A DNA stretch of 64,000 nt, taken from NCBI RefSeq assembly GCF_029407905.1, contig NC_073645.1, forward strand, positions 50,474,001 to 50,538,000. The letters run 5' to 3'. A model generated the notes under the pieces. That model worked only from the letters and a program-made list of their open reading frames with translations. It was not told the DNA's origin and ran no database searches. The stretch's first letter is position 1; the number at the start of each line of letters is the position of its first letter. The stretch comes from Bubalus kerabau (taxonomy: Eukaryota > Chordata > Mammalia > Artiodactyla > Bovidae). The position numbers and the translations under genes were made by a program. This document shows, piece after piece, positions 12,073 through 23,390 of the stretch.

Positions 12073-12212
12073 TTTCACTTAATTCCTATGATCACACTAA
12101 GAGATAGAAACCATGGTTCTCCTCATTTTACAGATAATGAAACAGATAAAGAAAGTAATTTGCTGAAGTTCATAAGCTCACTACTACTGTTTTGGAGTCC
12201 AAAGCAGCAATC
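12073..12212 (-). repeat. MIR, minus strand
   Basis: The succession TTCACTTAATTCCTATGATC, CCTCATTTTACAGATAATGA, AACAGATAAAGAAAGTAATT and TTTGGAGTCCAAAGCAG follows MIR in reverse orientation. Diverged ancient copy. Confidence 0.7.
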
Positions 12213-12436
12213 ATGACACTATTTCACATCCCCAAATAAAGATTCAAGCAACTTTTGGTACATTTTGATGGGGTAGGGGGAAGCCCTTCTGTTAACAATT
12301 TATAAATAGTGAACATGAAGACAAATGTAAGCTTTGATTTCACTTCTTAGAATAATTAGAATCCTGTTTTTTCCCCTTATAAACAGTTTTCTCATCTCAT
12401 AGCTGTTGTTATTTGTGAGTCATTTGGAAGCCATAG

Positions 12437-12565
12437 GGCCTTCCCAGGTGGCTCAACAGTAAAGAATTTCCCTGCCAAGGCAGGAGATGTGTGCAACCCA
12501 CGCCAGTATTCCTGCCTGGAGAATCCCATGGACAGATAGGACTCAACTGAGTACGCATACATACC
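12437..12565 (+). mobile_element. Bov-tA SINE, internally deleted
   Basis: A sense copy missing the middle (GGTTCGATCCCTGGGTCGGG to the GGCAACC block), so only about 129 bp remain. TTGGAAGCCATAG (12424-12436) and TTGGAAGTCATAG (12566-12578) flank it as a 12-of-13 target duplication, so the deletion is internal to the inserted unit. Confidence 0.87.
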
Positions 12566-12639
12566 TTGGAAGTCATAGTCCAGTTCAAGTACAGCATTGC
12601 ATAAAAACACAGGTATCTAAGTGAAATACTTTGTAATTT

Positions 12640-12970
12640 GTATCCCAGCTCTGACATTTACGCTGTTGAAGCTGCTGCTGCTAAGCCGCTTCAGTTGTGT
12701 CCGACTTTGTGCTACCCCATAAATCCACCAAGTTCCTCTGTCCCTGGGATTCTCCAGGCAAGAACACTGGAGTGGGTTGCCATTTCCTTCTCCATCTGAC
12801 ATTTGTAAGTAGCATATATTGGGAAAATGACTAAAGCCAGTCTCCGTTTTTCTCCCCTGTTAAATGGGAACATTTCCACCCCGATTTCAGAGCTATTGTC
12901 AGGATTAGAAATGACGTACATTAACTACCTCCCAGTGGCTGGCACCTAGTGTAGAGTTTCCAGTAGCTTC
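12640..12970 (+). repeat. MIR interrupted by a ruminant SINE
   Basis: A MIR in sense orientation: TATCCCAGCTCTGACATTTA before the interruption, then CTCCCCTGTTAAATGGGAAC, ATTGTCAGGATTAGAAATGA and GTGGCTGGCACCTAGTGTAG after it. The BOV-A2-type monomer at 12660-12794 splits it. Confidence 0.65.
12660..12794 (-). mobile_element. BOV-A2-type SINE monomer
   Basis: Minus-strand half-unit with the GCTGCTGCTGCTAAGCCGCT end, CTGGGATTCTCCAGGCAAGA and GTTGCCATTTCCTTCTCCA. The repeated TCTGACATTT (12650-12659 and 12795-12804) marks the target duplication within the older MIR. Confidence 0.85.
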
Positions 12971-13701
12971 ATTATTGGATGGTAATTAGATGTATCTAGA
13001 GACAGAGTGAGAATAAAATTAGATAAATTCATTTAAAAGTACATATGTAGGAAGGTTTGTTCCACAACTTTCCACTTGCAGGAAAGAAGAATAATTTCTG
13101 ATCTTATTATTCCTACAATGTCCTAAATTTGCCAGGATCCCTAGAATCTTTGTGAATAAGATGTAGGTGATAGCAGCCCGAAGCCAGGATTCCAGCCCTG
13201 ACACCTTCAATCTCTTGCCTGTGACCTTGAACCAGTCACTTCATGTCTTTTACATAAGATGGGCCCTGAGATCCCCCAGGAGGAAGACAGGCTCCTGCCT
13301 GTCCCACAAGGCAGCATGGGCAAAGCTCTAAAAATGCGTTCAGTGAAGGCCTCTGGATTCTGGGAAGTGCTACAGAGACGCAGGGATGATGCTACAGAGG
13401 AGATAAAACTCTGCTGCCTTTTCGTGGTGCCCTGAAGCTCTATTTCCTGAAACAATGCCAGTTTACAGCAGGGTGGCAACTTCCGTGTTGCCCACTTTAA
13501 ACCCGGGTTGGGGTGGGTGGGGAGTGTCCTTTGATTACGATTTCAGCCCCTCAGTAGTTTTCATGCACCTGCGTTCATCATGGGCGTGCGCCGAGGCTGT
13601 GTCGGCCTTAGTGTGAGATGCAGCCCCCGGGCCATGCTCTGACCCCAGCTCCTCTGTCTGTCTCCCTCCCTCTCATGCCTTCCCCGTGTTTTACCAGTTT
13701 T
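12971..13701. other. Single-copy sequence with a short MIR-like piece
   Basis: Mostly unassigned. At about 13,184-13,260 the order CCAGGATTCCAGCCCTGACA, TGTGACCTTGAACCAGTCAC, TCATGTCTTTTACATAAGAT resembles the MIR core in sense orientation. Nothing here supports a gene. Confidence 0.4.
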
Positions 13702-13716
13702 AAAATCAAGTGTGTG

Positions 13717-13990
13717 AGAGGGAGAGGGTGGGAAGATTTGGGAGAATGGCATTGAAACATGTAAAATATCATGTATGAAATGAGTTGCCAGTCCAGGTTC
13801 GATGCACGATACTGGATGCTTGGGGCTGGTACACTGGGACGACCCAGAGGGATGGAATGGGGAGGGAGGAGGGAGGAGGGTTCAGGATGGGGAACACATG
13901 TATACCTGTGGCGGATTCCTTTTGATATTTGGCAAAACTAATACAATTATGTAAAGTTTAAAAATAAAATAAAATTAAAAAAAAATAAAT
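13717..13990 (+). mobile_element. Young bovine L1 3' end, 5'-truncated
   Basis: Typical bovine L1 3' UTR: GATACTGGATGCTTGGGGCT, GGGAGGGAGGAGGGAGGAGG, ACACATGTATACCTGTGGCG, then a TAAAATAAAATTAAAA tail. A perfect 15-bp target duplication AAAATCAAGTGTGTG flanks it at 13702-13716 and 13991-14005. The exact duplication and consensus-like sequence point to a fairly recent insertion of about 274 bp. Confidence 0.93.
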
Positions 13991-14335
13991 AAAATCAAGT
14001 GTGTGGTTTTACATATCGCAGTGATGCGTCTACAAGCCAAGGAATGCCAAGGATTGACAGAGGGCACCAGCTTCTCCAAGCTAGAAGAGAAGCAAGAGAC
14101 AGATTCTCCCCTAGCACCTCGGGAAGGAATCACCCTGCTGACACCTTGATGTTGGACACCTGGCTTCCAGCTGGGAGAGGGTCAGTCCCCGCCCGCGACA
14201 TCACCGGCTCATGGTACTTGAGTGAGCTGAGGACGCTTCTCAGCAGCTCAGTGCCCCTGGTGCCCTGGCTCCCTGTCACCCTCATCATGCGGCCTCTCAC
14301 TTCCTCAAATCCCCTCCCAGGATCTTAAAGAAAAC

Positions 14336-14790
14336 TTGATTCCAATGCTTGTTAAAACTACAAAGCGTTTATTTAAGACTCTTGCCATAAAGGTTGACTC
14401 TGTTGCAAGAAGGGAGAGAGATTGGGCTCAGCTCCAAAAATGGCAAAGACAGTGGGGATTTATAACCAAGGAGCAGAGCCAGGGGGTCAGTGGATGGAAA
14501 ATTACTAGGAGATGGCTGGCAGTCCAGAAAGGCTTGCTCTGCTGGCCCAGGACTCCTGCATCCAAGGGGAAGATGAGAAATGCAATCAGACTTCAAGGGT
14601 GGGGATTCTCCTGAGCAGGGGTCTTGCTAAGTCGAGGCTCTGCAGGCCAAGGGTGGATGGGGCCAAGGTCGAGGCCTGCTAGAGAACAGAGAATCCTGCC
14701 TGACATGTCAAGCAGAGAGTCTTTGTTGTGGGGATAATGTCTACTGCTGCAGACCGATTCTGGGTCCCTTCAGCCCTGAGCCTGAAGCTG
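14336..14790 (-). mobile_element. Possible LTR-like segment
   Basis: Read on the minus strand, this segment has an AATAAA signal (plus-strand TTTATT at 14368-14373) about 30 bp before a possible terminal CA, as in an LTR R/U5 end. I cannot name a family and see no matching second LTR. Single-copy DNA is a fair alternative. Confidence 0.25.
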
Positions 14791-16439
14791 CAGGTGAGGA
14801 GTCTACCCCCACCTGTCAGCCAGGAGAATCCAGGCCCCAGGGGGAAAGGGGTGGACTGAGTTCCCTGGGCAGTGATTCCAGCCAGTGCCCAGTGTCCTGG
14901 GAAAATTCCCAGGGCACAAGGCTCACCCTCCTGCTGGTGCTGTGGGGTCTGACATCCTGGACAGAGGGCACCCAGCGGACCCTCCTCGGGACCATCTCTG
15001 CCCGCTCTCCAGTCCCTCCTTGATTCCCAGACTCGGTGAAGCCAGTGTCCAAAGGGCCTCACCTCGTGTCCTCATTCCCATGGGCCCCAGGGGCTGCAGC
15101 AACGTCGCCTGATCTACAGAGTTGAGGTTGCTTCCAGACATGCTCTGAGGCCCCAGGATGCAGAGGCAAGTAAGGGCCCCGCTGGCAGTCTGTGGGCGAT
15201 GACACTCCTGCTGTGTCTCCTCCTTCTCACCGCCTGGAATGCCATCCAAATGGTCTCCCGGCAAGGGCTGCTAAGCTGCCATTGGGGCAGAGAGTGGTTT
15301 TCATCGCATCGCGGTCAGAGAGCTGCCACTCCGGGCACCAGGCACAGGCTCACTCTGGAATCCCCTCCAGGTCTCCCAGTGTCGTGTGAATGTCCAAGCC
15401 CCCACGTCCTCATCCGTATGATGAAGGAGACGGTGGGGACAGGCTGGGGGAAGTGCGGATGGGCGTGGTCAGGGCGCCATATGATGAGTGGGGCTGTGGA
15501 CATCCACTTGTTCAGCAGCCATTTCTGGGCACATCATGCCTGCACAGCATCCCTGGAGGTGAAAGGCCTGACACATGGTCCCCAGGGAGTGGGGACAGCA
15601 GAGCTCCTCTACAGAGTTCAGTAACCCAAGATGACAGTGGTCCAAGCAGACAAGGAGTCAGGAGACCAGGAAAGGAGCCGCCGGCACCAGCCTCCATGAC
15701 TGGTCAGCAAAGGTGGCAGAATGCAGCCAGTGGGCAAAGGGGAGGCCAAGGGACCATTCTGTGCATGCACCTAGGACCCCAGCCTGTTCCAGGGATGAGG
15801 GGGAGGGCACACTCAGAGGGACCTGGCTATTTGCCGTCAAAACTCCTGAAGAGCTGAGCGGCCCCTCTGCTGGGTCAGAGTGGCCTCAAGGGATTTGATT
15901 CAGAAGATGAAACATCAGCAAGAAGGTCTGAAGCAAGGAATGGAGAAAAGGTGGTGGAGGGAGCAGAAATAGGAGCTGCCTGGAAGGGGGCAGGGAAAAC
16001 GGGGGACAGACACGCCCTGCACAAGGGTCTGGCTTCTCAGCACGTGCACATGTTTCTTTTTCAATTAAAACATAAAAGATTAACCAGTAATATTTACGTC
16101 TGGTCACAAAATAATAAAACTCAAGAGAGATGGAAATCATGTAGGGAATTGACTCAAAAATTCACAGAGAAGGTAACCAAGCCCAGAGAGGGAGGCTGAA
16201 ATGAGAAAGCTCAATGCAAGAACTATCTGAGTTGGCTCTCTGTGTCTGCCCCATAGCCAAGGATAACTGGAACATTCCAAGGGATTCCCCTTGATGCAAG
16301 AGGAGAAGAGTTTGATTTCGGTTGAATGAGCTCAAGGTTTGAGTTTAGATCCAGCAAAAGAAAAAGGGGCTGGTATGCAGGTGAGGGGCGAGCCCAGGTG
16401 TGCAAGAGCCGGGTGTGAGGATTAAGACAGGAAGGTTGA
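14791..16439. other. Unassigned GC-moderate sequence
   Basis: No named repeat or convincing coding region. Overlapping frames of 113-155 codons at 14.9-15.9 kb lack recognisable domains. It could be decayed internal sequence of the retroviral relic that follows, but the sequence does not show it. Confidence 0.3.
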
Positions 16440-17290
16440 CAAGGCGTCCTACCTCCAGGACTGGTGGATTACTTGGTGGTGAGTTGATTTCTTTGGGCCC
16501 CTTCCATGTCGAAGGGCTGGATGTGCTTGCTTTTACAGCAACGGGCACATGCTCTCACTATGGGTTTGCCTTTTTCTGCCCACAGGGCCTCAGGCGGCAC
16601 CACAGCCCAAGTGGTCAAGAGGGTTTGATCCACTGGTATTGATCCTCTGAAAATCATAAGGGGCTGACTCCATAGCAAAGGTGTTGTGGGAGGGACCCAT
16701 AGTATCAGACAGAGAGCCACCAGGAAGCCGCCGGCCTGGTGGGGCCCTGGCATGAGGAGGTGACGATCAGGAGGTGATGCCCGATGAGGATGGGGCACCC
16801 TTCTCTGGGGGCAGGGAACCATGGAAGCAAGGGCCTTCTCAGGATGCTGTGTCCCCAGTCCCCAGTGAGAAGAATTCATGAGTCAGTAACCCTGGCGGAG
16901 AGGCACCCAGGAGATTTTGTGAGTCCTGTCTCCATACTTCTATGCTCTGCAGGGTTAGGGTCTTGGTCTCCAAGGAAAGCTAACTTTCCCAAAGAGACAC
17001 ACCAAAGCCCCACTGAACTCCAAGTTGAGGCTGCCACCTGGCCCTTCAGGAGACTTGAGCCTGGTCATCGGGAAAAGGTCAGTCTGCTGTGATACAGGAG
17101 TGGGAGAGGAGGTGGGTGAGAGGGTAAGTGCATGGCCCGCAGAACCCCCTGGGGCACCTCTGATGCTCCCTTGCCTAGTCGTCAGGGCAAGCAGATGAGT
17201 GCCCAGCTCTGCCTGTGGTCAGGGACTTGATCCTGAGGAATGGTGGTCTCGGTCACACCCCCAGGCCAGCTTCAAGGTCAGCAGATGTGC
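16440..17290 (+). pseudogene. ERVL-type endogenous retrovirus pol relic
   Basis: Plus-strand translation, read across stops and frameshifts, resembles the integrase core and post-integrase part of an ERVL-class pol. The clearest pieces are HYGFAF near 16,560 and SAGLGSWSPRK near 16,950-16,985, followed by PTELQVEAATWPFRRLEPGH. The order is right for one degraded pol, and stop codons are frequent. This is a dead, old copy with no intact domain. No flanking LTR pair was found. The assignment rests on recognition by eye only. Confidence 0.5.
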
Positions 17291-17537
17291 TAGCTGAGGA
17301 GGGGGGCCACTAGAAGGGGTGGGGAGGTATCAAGGGTGAGTCCTCTCTGGTCCTGGGATGTGGCCACAGTGTGGAGGCTGCTGGGCCTCAACAGGGCTCT
17401 GAGACCTGCCCCGTCAGTCCAACACGAGACTGCTGTCTCAGTCCTGAGACGGGCTGAGACCTGGGGCCTCGGACGCTTCATTGCAGTGCATACACGTAGA
17501 CAGAGGTCTCCTCCAGCGAAAAATACAAAGAAACCAT

Positions 17538-18793
17538 CAGATCAGATCAGGTCAGTCGCTCAGTCGTGTCCAACTCTTTGCGACCCCATGAATCACAGCA
17601 CGCCAGGCCTCGCTGTCCATCACCAACTCCCGGAGTTCACTCAGACTCATGTCCATCGAGTCAGTGATGCCATCCAGCCATCTCATCCTCTGCCGTCCCC
17701 TTCTCCTCTTGCCTTCAATCCTTCCCAGCATCAGAGTCTTTTCCAATGAGTCAACTCTTCACATGAGGTGGCCTAAGTATTGGAGTTTCAGCTTTAGCAT
17801 CATTCCTTCCAAAGAAATCCCAGGGCTGATCTCCTTCAGAATGGACTGGTTGGAGCTCCTTGCAGTCCAAGGGACTCTCAAGAGTCTTCTCCAACACCAC
17901 AGTTCAAAAGCATCAATTCTTCGGCACTCAGCCTTCTTCACAGTCCAACTCTCACATCCATACATGACCACTGGAAAACTATAGCCTTGACTAGACGGAC
18001 CTTTGTTGGCAAAACAATGTCTCTGCTTTTGAATATGCTATCTAGGTTGGTCATAACTTTCCTTCCAAGGAGTAAGCGTCTTTTAATTTCATGGCTGCAG
18101 TCACCATCTGCAGTGATTTTGGAGCCCAGAAAAATAAAGTCTGACACTGTTTCCACTGTTTCCTCATCTATTTCCCATGAAGTGATGGGATCGGATGCCA
18201 TGATCTTCATTTTCTGAATGTTGAGCTTTAAGCCAACTTTTTCACTCTCCACTTTCACCTTCATCAAGAGGCTTTTTAGTTCCTCTTCACTTTCTGCCAT
18301 AAGGGTGGTGTCATCTGCATATCTGAGGTTATTGATATTTCTCCCGGCAATCTTGATTCCAGCTTATGTTTCTTCCAGCCCGGGGTTTCTCATGATGTAC
18401 TCTGCATAGAAGTTAAATAAACAGGGTGACAATATACAGCCTTGACGTACTCCTTTTCCCATTTGGAACCAGTCTGTTGTTCCATGTCCAGTTCTAACTG
18501 TTGCTTCCTGACTTGCATACAAATTTCTCAAGAGGCAGATCAGGTGGTCTGTTATTCCCATCTCTTTCAGAATTTTCCAGAGTTTATTGTGATCCACACA
18601 GTCAAAGGCTTTGGCATAGTCAATAAAGCAGAAATAGATGCTTATAGATGCTTTTCTAGAACTCTCTTGCTTTTTCCATGATCCAGTGGATGTTGGCAAT
18701 TTGATGTCTGGTTCCTCTGCCTTTTCTAAAACCAGCTTGAACATCAGGAAGTTCACGGTTCATGTATTGCTGAAGCCTGGCTTGGAGAATTTT
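17538..18793 (-). mobile_element. BovB LINE, 1.26 kb, 3' half with broken RT
   Basis: The largest LINE copy in the window, bounded by an 11-bp target duplication AAAGAAACCAT (17527-17537 and 18794-18804). On the minus strand it encodes the reverse transcriptase palm and C-terminal part of BovB: FIDYAKAFD (18,601-18,627), GVRQGCILSP (about 18,425-18,453) and the catalytic YADD (18,310-18,321), then the RRLLRVPWTARSSNQSILKE tail. It is 5'-truncated, so the endonuclease is missing, and it is disabled by the lesions described in the pseudogene entry. Confidence 0.95.
17552..18793 (-). pseudogene. Inactivated BovB reverse transcriptase frame
   Basis: Reading from 18,793 downwards, the frame starts mid-protein (LQARLQQYMNRELPDVQAGF). 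It shifts near 18,655 beside a small local duplication (AGATGCTTATAGATGCTTTT on the plus strand). It then runs to an in-frame TAA at 18,364-18,366, continues through YADD, shifts again near 17,960-17,975, meets a TGA at 17,759-17,761 (an apparent CGA to TGA change) and ends near 17,552. Four lesions make it non-autonomous and non-coding. It is ordinary transposon decay rather than a host gene. Confidence 0.88.
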
Positions 18794-18854
18794 AAAGAAA
18801 CCATAAGGGACTAAAAATAGCTGCATGCATGTACAGTTGGGGCAAATTATGGAT

Positions 18855-19041
18855 TGTGCTGTGCTGTGCTTAGTCACTCAGTCGTGTCCAACTCTTTTCG
18901 ATCCCATGGACTGTAGCCTGCCGAGCTCCTCTGTCCATGGGATTCTCCAGGAAAGAATACTGGAGGGGGTTGTCATGCCCTCCTCTAGGTCTCCCACATT
19001 GCAGGCGGATTCTTTACCATTAGAGCCACCAGGGAAGTCTC
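18855..19041 (-). mobile_element. Bov-tA SINE
   Basis: Minus-strand copy with GTGCTGTGCTGTGCTTAGTC at its 3' tail and CCACCAGGGAAGTCTCC at the tRNA-like head. The block between TCTAGG and TCTCCCACATTG has lost the CCAGGGATCGAACC region, an internal deletion of about 30 bp. Confidence 0.87.
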
Positions 19042-20218
19042 CACTGCAATTCACTCCACCCTCCCCCTATCCTTCTAGAGGGGTTAATCCTTAGCAAATA
19101 CCATCCCCACCCCACACCATCTCAGACGGGCTTCCAAGGACCAGCCTCCACGAGGAACGAGCAGATGAAGCCAGTCCCAGAGAGGGCAGCATGCCAAAGG
19201 GAATATCCTAGGGTTATTAAGGAAACAAAGATCCCAAGACGAGGAAGAGACCAGGCACTGGAGGATGTATATTCACGTGCTGCAGAACCGCAGCACCCAC
19301 AGGCGCAGAGGAGCGCTTCCTGTCCTGGTACTTCCACACACACCTGACCACAGAGTCCTGCTAGTCTGAGGGCAGCGTCCTGGGGCCAGTGTGCAGAAGC
19401 CATGCAAAGCAAGACAGTGATCTGTCTGGGTTTCATCCATCTGGGGGCATCTACCCAGTCCTGGCTGCCTCTTCCGCACGCTCACTCCAAGGCGGGGGTG
19501 GGGGGACCCAAACTTTTCACCTTGAGGTTTCCGTCTGTATGATTGGCACTCGGACATTCAAAGGAAGAGCTCCATTTATTTAGCTTCTTCCTTCCACTCC
19601 CTTTCTGAGAGGTTCTGTCTCCTCTCTCATTTTCAGAGCCCCACCACACATGCGTGCACACACACACACACATACACACACACACACATGTGTGCACACA
19701 CACGATTTCCTGTGAATCCAAAAAAACAAGAAAGAAAACAAAAAGCTGGCAGATGCTGATTTTTCCGCTCAACTGCACATATTTTATAGTATTTCTCTCT
19801 GTTTTTCTCCCAAGACGCCCACCTGACCTCGCTCACTCTCCAAATTCTCTCCATTGTGGCCAAATGTCACAGATCATGTGAGGCCGTTCCAGCCCATGAA
19901 AATATGCTGTAAATGAGTGCATCTGCCCTTTGATCTTAACCCTTGTCTTTCCTTCCACAGCCATTTCTCCTCCTACATGAAAAGCCCCTTCATTAGCGAG
20001 GTCTTTCGGACACAGCATGGGGAGAAAGGCAACAGCCCCTCTCTCTGAAGCAAAAGGAAAACAATCAGTTATTGGTTCTTATTTGCATACAAAAGTCTTG
20101 GCATTTCAGCTAGAATTTCCAAAGCTAGGGGGCAGAAAACACCCAGCTGAGCCTCCCACAAATGGTCAAAAGACAAAGAACACGCAAAAATGATGAGTCC
20201 AGAATGCCTGCCCTGCGT
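19042..20218. other. Single-copy sequence with a (CA)n tract
   Basis: No gene or interspersed repeat recognised. A microsatellite lies inside it (separate entry). Confidence 0.4.
19653..19703. repeat. (CA)n microsatellite, interrupted
   Basis: CA runs interrupted by CATA and by CATGTGTG, flanked by TGCGTG. Not attached to a SINE tail, unlike the 7.56-kb tract. Confidence 0.93.
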
Positions 20219-20430
20219 GCATGCTAAGCCACTTTGGTCATGTCCGACTCTGTGCGACCCCATGGAATGTAGCCTGCCAGGCTCCTCTGTCCATGGGATT
20301 CTCCAGGCAAGAATACTGGAGTGGGTTGCCATGTCTTCTTGAAGGGTATCTTCCCACCCAGGGATCGAACACATATCTCTTATTTCATTGGCAGGTGGGT
20401 TCTTTACCACTAGCACCACCTGGGAAGCCC
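20219..20430 (-). mobile_element. Bov-tA SINE
   Basis: Full-length minus-strand copy: TGCATGCTAAGCCACTTTGG at one end, CCACCTGGGAAGCCC at the other, with CCCAGGGATCGAACAC in the tRNA-like part. The 116-codon minus frame across it is repeat-derived. Confidence 0.92.
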
Positions 20431-21744
20431 TAAAACTAAAATAATAATAATTTTAAAAAATCAAAGAAAAACAAAAGGAAAGATAACATCATCACAAAAA
20501 TTTAAACAATTTCAATAGCCTATTTAAAGAGAAGACCATTCTTTGGGTTTCACAAATATGCACTCAGCTATGATTTCATTTTTGCATCAAAGTCTACGTT
20601 TTGTTAAGAGGTTTGCAACAATTTCTGCAAATACCAGCAATTTTCGGGTATTTCGGGTGCCAGGCACGGCCAGATTCCAAGTTTGAACACGACAAAAGTA
20701 GTGTTTTGCTCCTAAGACGTTTCCACCAGACATCTAAATAGATATCCCAATTTTAACTTAATTTGGGAGCCCTCTCGTGTGATGGTAAACTCTACATCTA
20801 CAGAGTTCTCTGCCTTTGGTGGTGCAGAGATGTGGCTGGAGGGGAGACATTCATAACCCAGCTTCTTATGAAACTCGTGAATTTTCCAGGTTTCTCCAGC
20901 ACCTGTAACTTTGCTTATTTTCAGTTTGCTGTGGTAAGTCTGCGTTCAGGCTTTCTAAATGGGAAAACCACTGTGAACATGAAAAATTTCCTTCGGAAAG
21001 ATTCCTCTCTGCTACTTAGTACCTGGACCAACTGCTGCTTTTAATCTTATACCCACTGGGACTGTGTGGAACTCTCTCTAAAATTGCAATGTATATAACT
21101 TCTGAAATGTTTTAAGTACATGAAAACGAATTAAGAACAACTTGAAAGCTCTGGATTTCTCCTCTTCTCCCCCATTTCAAAGACACTGATTGGAACTTCA
21201 GGGCAGAGCGACATTGGAGGATCAGAGGAGCAGATGGTGTGAGAACGAGATGGCCCCTCCCAGACATCTTCTCAGCTGCAGGCTGCGTATCCTTTATTAT
21301 TACTTCTTTGGTCCACAGGACATTTTTGTTCTCATTCTCTAGCTCTGCCAGGATGCGTAAGATGATGCTGTAATGTGTAAAGCATGTGTGTACCACTGCC
21401 CGCGAGTGAAGCTTATTGTTATGGGTTTTGTTCTGGCTCTCTCTGTGCAGCCCAAGTATAAATTCTTCAGTGACATTGAAAGAGTCTGAAATGTTAACTT
21501 CATAGGACCACATGGTATGTACATACCATTACACGTTTTAATGTTTGTCTTTTACAGTTGGAAAATATTTTGTTGTTCAGGATACAACACAGCTGCAGTG
21601 ATATGTTATTTCATCATCTCCTTAGCAACAGATGCTATGGTCCCTTGTGCAAAACTCTGCCATTGTATCTAAGGGATCATTCTCTGGTACTCTCCTTCTG
21701 ACTAATGAATGACTCTTGGAGCCTTCCCAGGAAGGCATTAAATT
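20431..21744. other. AT-rich single-copy sequence
   Basis: I see no gene or named repeat. A 133-codon minus-strand frame (21112-21513) shows no domain, and a 93-codon plus frame (20763-21044) likewise. Confidence 0.4.
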
Positions 21745-21853
21745 AGTTTTTTATTAAGTTTTTTTTATTGTGGTAAAACATACATGACATCAAATTTAGC
21801 ACTTTAACCATTTTAAGGGTACAATTCTGTAGCATTAAGGGCATTCACATCCT
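21745..21853 (-). mobile_element. Old L1 3' UTR fragment
   Basis: Antisense L1M-type 3' sequence: TTTATTGTGGTAAAACATAC, TAACCATTTTAAGGGTACAA, GTAGCATTAAGGGCATTCAC. Short and diverged. Confidence 0.6.
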
Positions 21854-22627
21854 TGGGTGTCTTATGGTTCTTAATATTGACTACATATTAATGTATTGAG
21901 TCCAGCCTTGGGTCAATAAAGGAGTCAAGATCTTTGTCTTCTTATAAGTTGGAGTTGATGTCCAGCTACTTTGATCATCATGAGAAGGAAAGCAGAGGGC
22001 TGGTGGGCAAGGGCTTGATTTTTGATAAGATGGGTCAGGAGGACCCCTCTGAGAAGGTGCCCTAGGTTTGAGACATGAGTGGTGATGAAGGCCAGCCTTC
22101 ACAAGGTTGAGAGAGAAATCCTGTGAGCAAAAGAAACATCAACTGAATGTTTGAAGTAAGAGAGGAAGTCAGGATGGGCAGGGGTCCAATCATGGTGGCC
22201 ATTGTTGGAGGCTACAGTGGAAATGCCCAGGCTTCCCTGGAATACACAGTATTCAAAACCAGGGCCAGATGATACTTCTCATGAAATGAATCAGCATGTA
22301 TTTTTAATGGGCACAGAATCAACTTGTCTTGGCTGATGACCCTGGGTAAGTCCCTACTCTGGTTTCCATCTGAGGATCAAGGAGGCTGTCTTTGGTTGAT
22401 GGCAAGGCTCCTTTCCAGCTGTAATGTTCAAAGACTTTTTAAATCTCCTTCCAGGGGCTTCATCCTTCACACACAGAGTTGCCTGGATCCAGACACTGAG
22501 CAATGGCTCTTGGCTGGGAAACGGACATGCAGAAAGCCACCAGCACTCTTGAAGTTAACTTCTGACAGAGTTCACCACTGGTAAGAGGAGAAAGCCAGTT
22601 TCCTTGTTGGAAAAGAACATTCCTATC
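21854..22627. other. Unassigned sequence
   Basis: No gene or repeat I can name. Its low-AT texture and lack of strong frames do not help classify it. Confidence 0.3.
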
Positions 22628-22845
22628 TTGTTGCTGTTTAGTCCCTAAGTCGTGTACAACTCTTTGGGAGCCAACAAACTATAGCCCACCAGACTCCTCT
22701 GTCCATGTCCACAGGATTTCCCAGGCAAGAATGCTGCAGTGGGTTTGCCATTTCCTTCTCTAGGGGATCTTCTTGACCTAGGGATTGAGCCTGCATCTCC
22801 TACATTGACAGGCAGATTCTTTACCACTGAGCCTTCAGGGAGGCC
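22628..22845 (-). mobile_element. Bov-tA SINE, diverged
   Basis: Minus-strand copy with the TTGTTGCTGTTTAGTCCCTA type of 3' end, a small duplication around TGTCCATGTCCACAGG and the tRNA-like TTTACCACTGAGCCTTCAGG end. Confidence 0.85.
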
Positions 22846-23390
22846 CATCTTTCTGTCTTACTCTTAAGGAATATTGTGGTTGTAGATGATGGTGGGTGTG
22901 AGGATTGGGGGGTGGAAGAAAAAGAGGCAGTTGAACAAGGCTGGGTCACAAAGTATTACTTCTCCAAATGCTCTTAGTGGCTTAAGGTCTGGGTCATCTG
23001 TGTCTCTCTCTGAAACCTCCTTCTGTCTCCTACACAACACTATTCTTGAATCCCTCTCAGCTCCCCAAGGACCATTAACAGTGAACCAGTAAGATAAACA
23101 GGGAGCCAGTTGAAAACAACTCAATCTCAGAGCTTTTTTTTTTTTAATAAGCCATCGCAGATTATTTGTTAACTCTTCAGGGAAAAGATTTCCAACAACC
23201 GTATAAATCCCCCTGGTCTTTGGCTCTGAGCAAACATACAAAGGTTTCAAAAATGAACCTGGTTTTAAGTTGGCCAGACTTTCTTGTGTCCAATCCACGG
23301 TCACCACATTGTTAAGGGTCCAAGGTCTATAGTTTAGAAAAGTGAAGAAATAAAACTCTCCCCAAAACCAAAGTGCTTTTTAACGAGAAC
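22846..23390 (-). other. Unassigned; 147-codon minus-strand frame
   Basis: The minus strand is open for 147 codons (22864-23307, starting MVTVDWTQESLANLKPGSFL). It contains a KKKKALRLSCFQ stretch over a T-run and several Cys residues. I do not recognise the product. It could be a retroviral relic or chance; there is no splice, promoter or polyadenylation context that would argue for a gene. Confidence 0.25.

Noticed and set aside
15199..15857. Overlapping 141- and 155-codon plus-strand frames near 15.2-15.9 kb
   Set aside because: Two frames open over the same GC-moderate DNA with no domain in either; likely chance.
16681..16701. GTTGTGGGAGGGACCCA resembling a MaLR-type LTR word
   Set aside because: The match does not extend on either side, while the surrounding translation fits an ERVL pol relic.
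17552..18756. Reverse transcriptase as part of a defence or retron-like system
   Set aside because: Sequence, tail and target duplication identify it as a BovB retrotransposon with stops and frameshifts.
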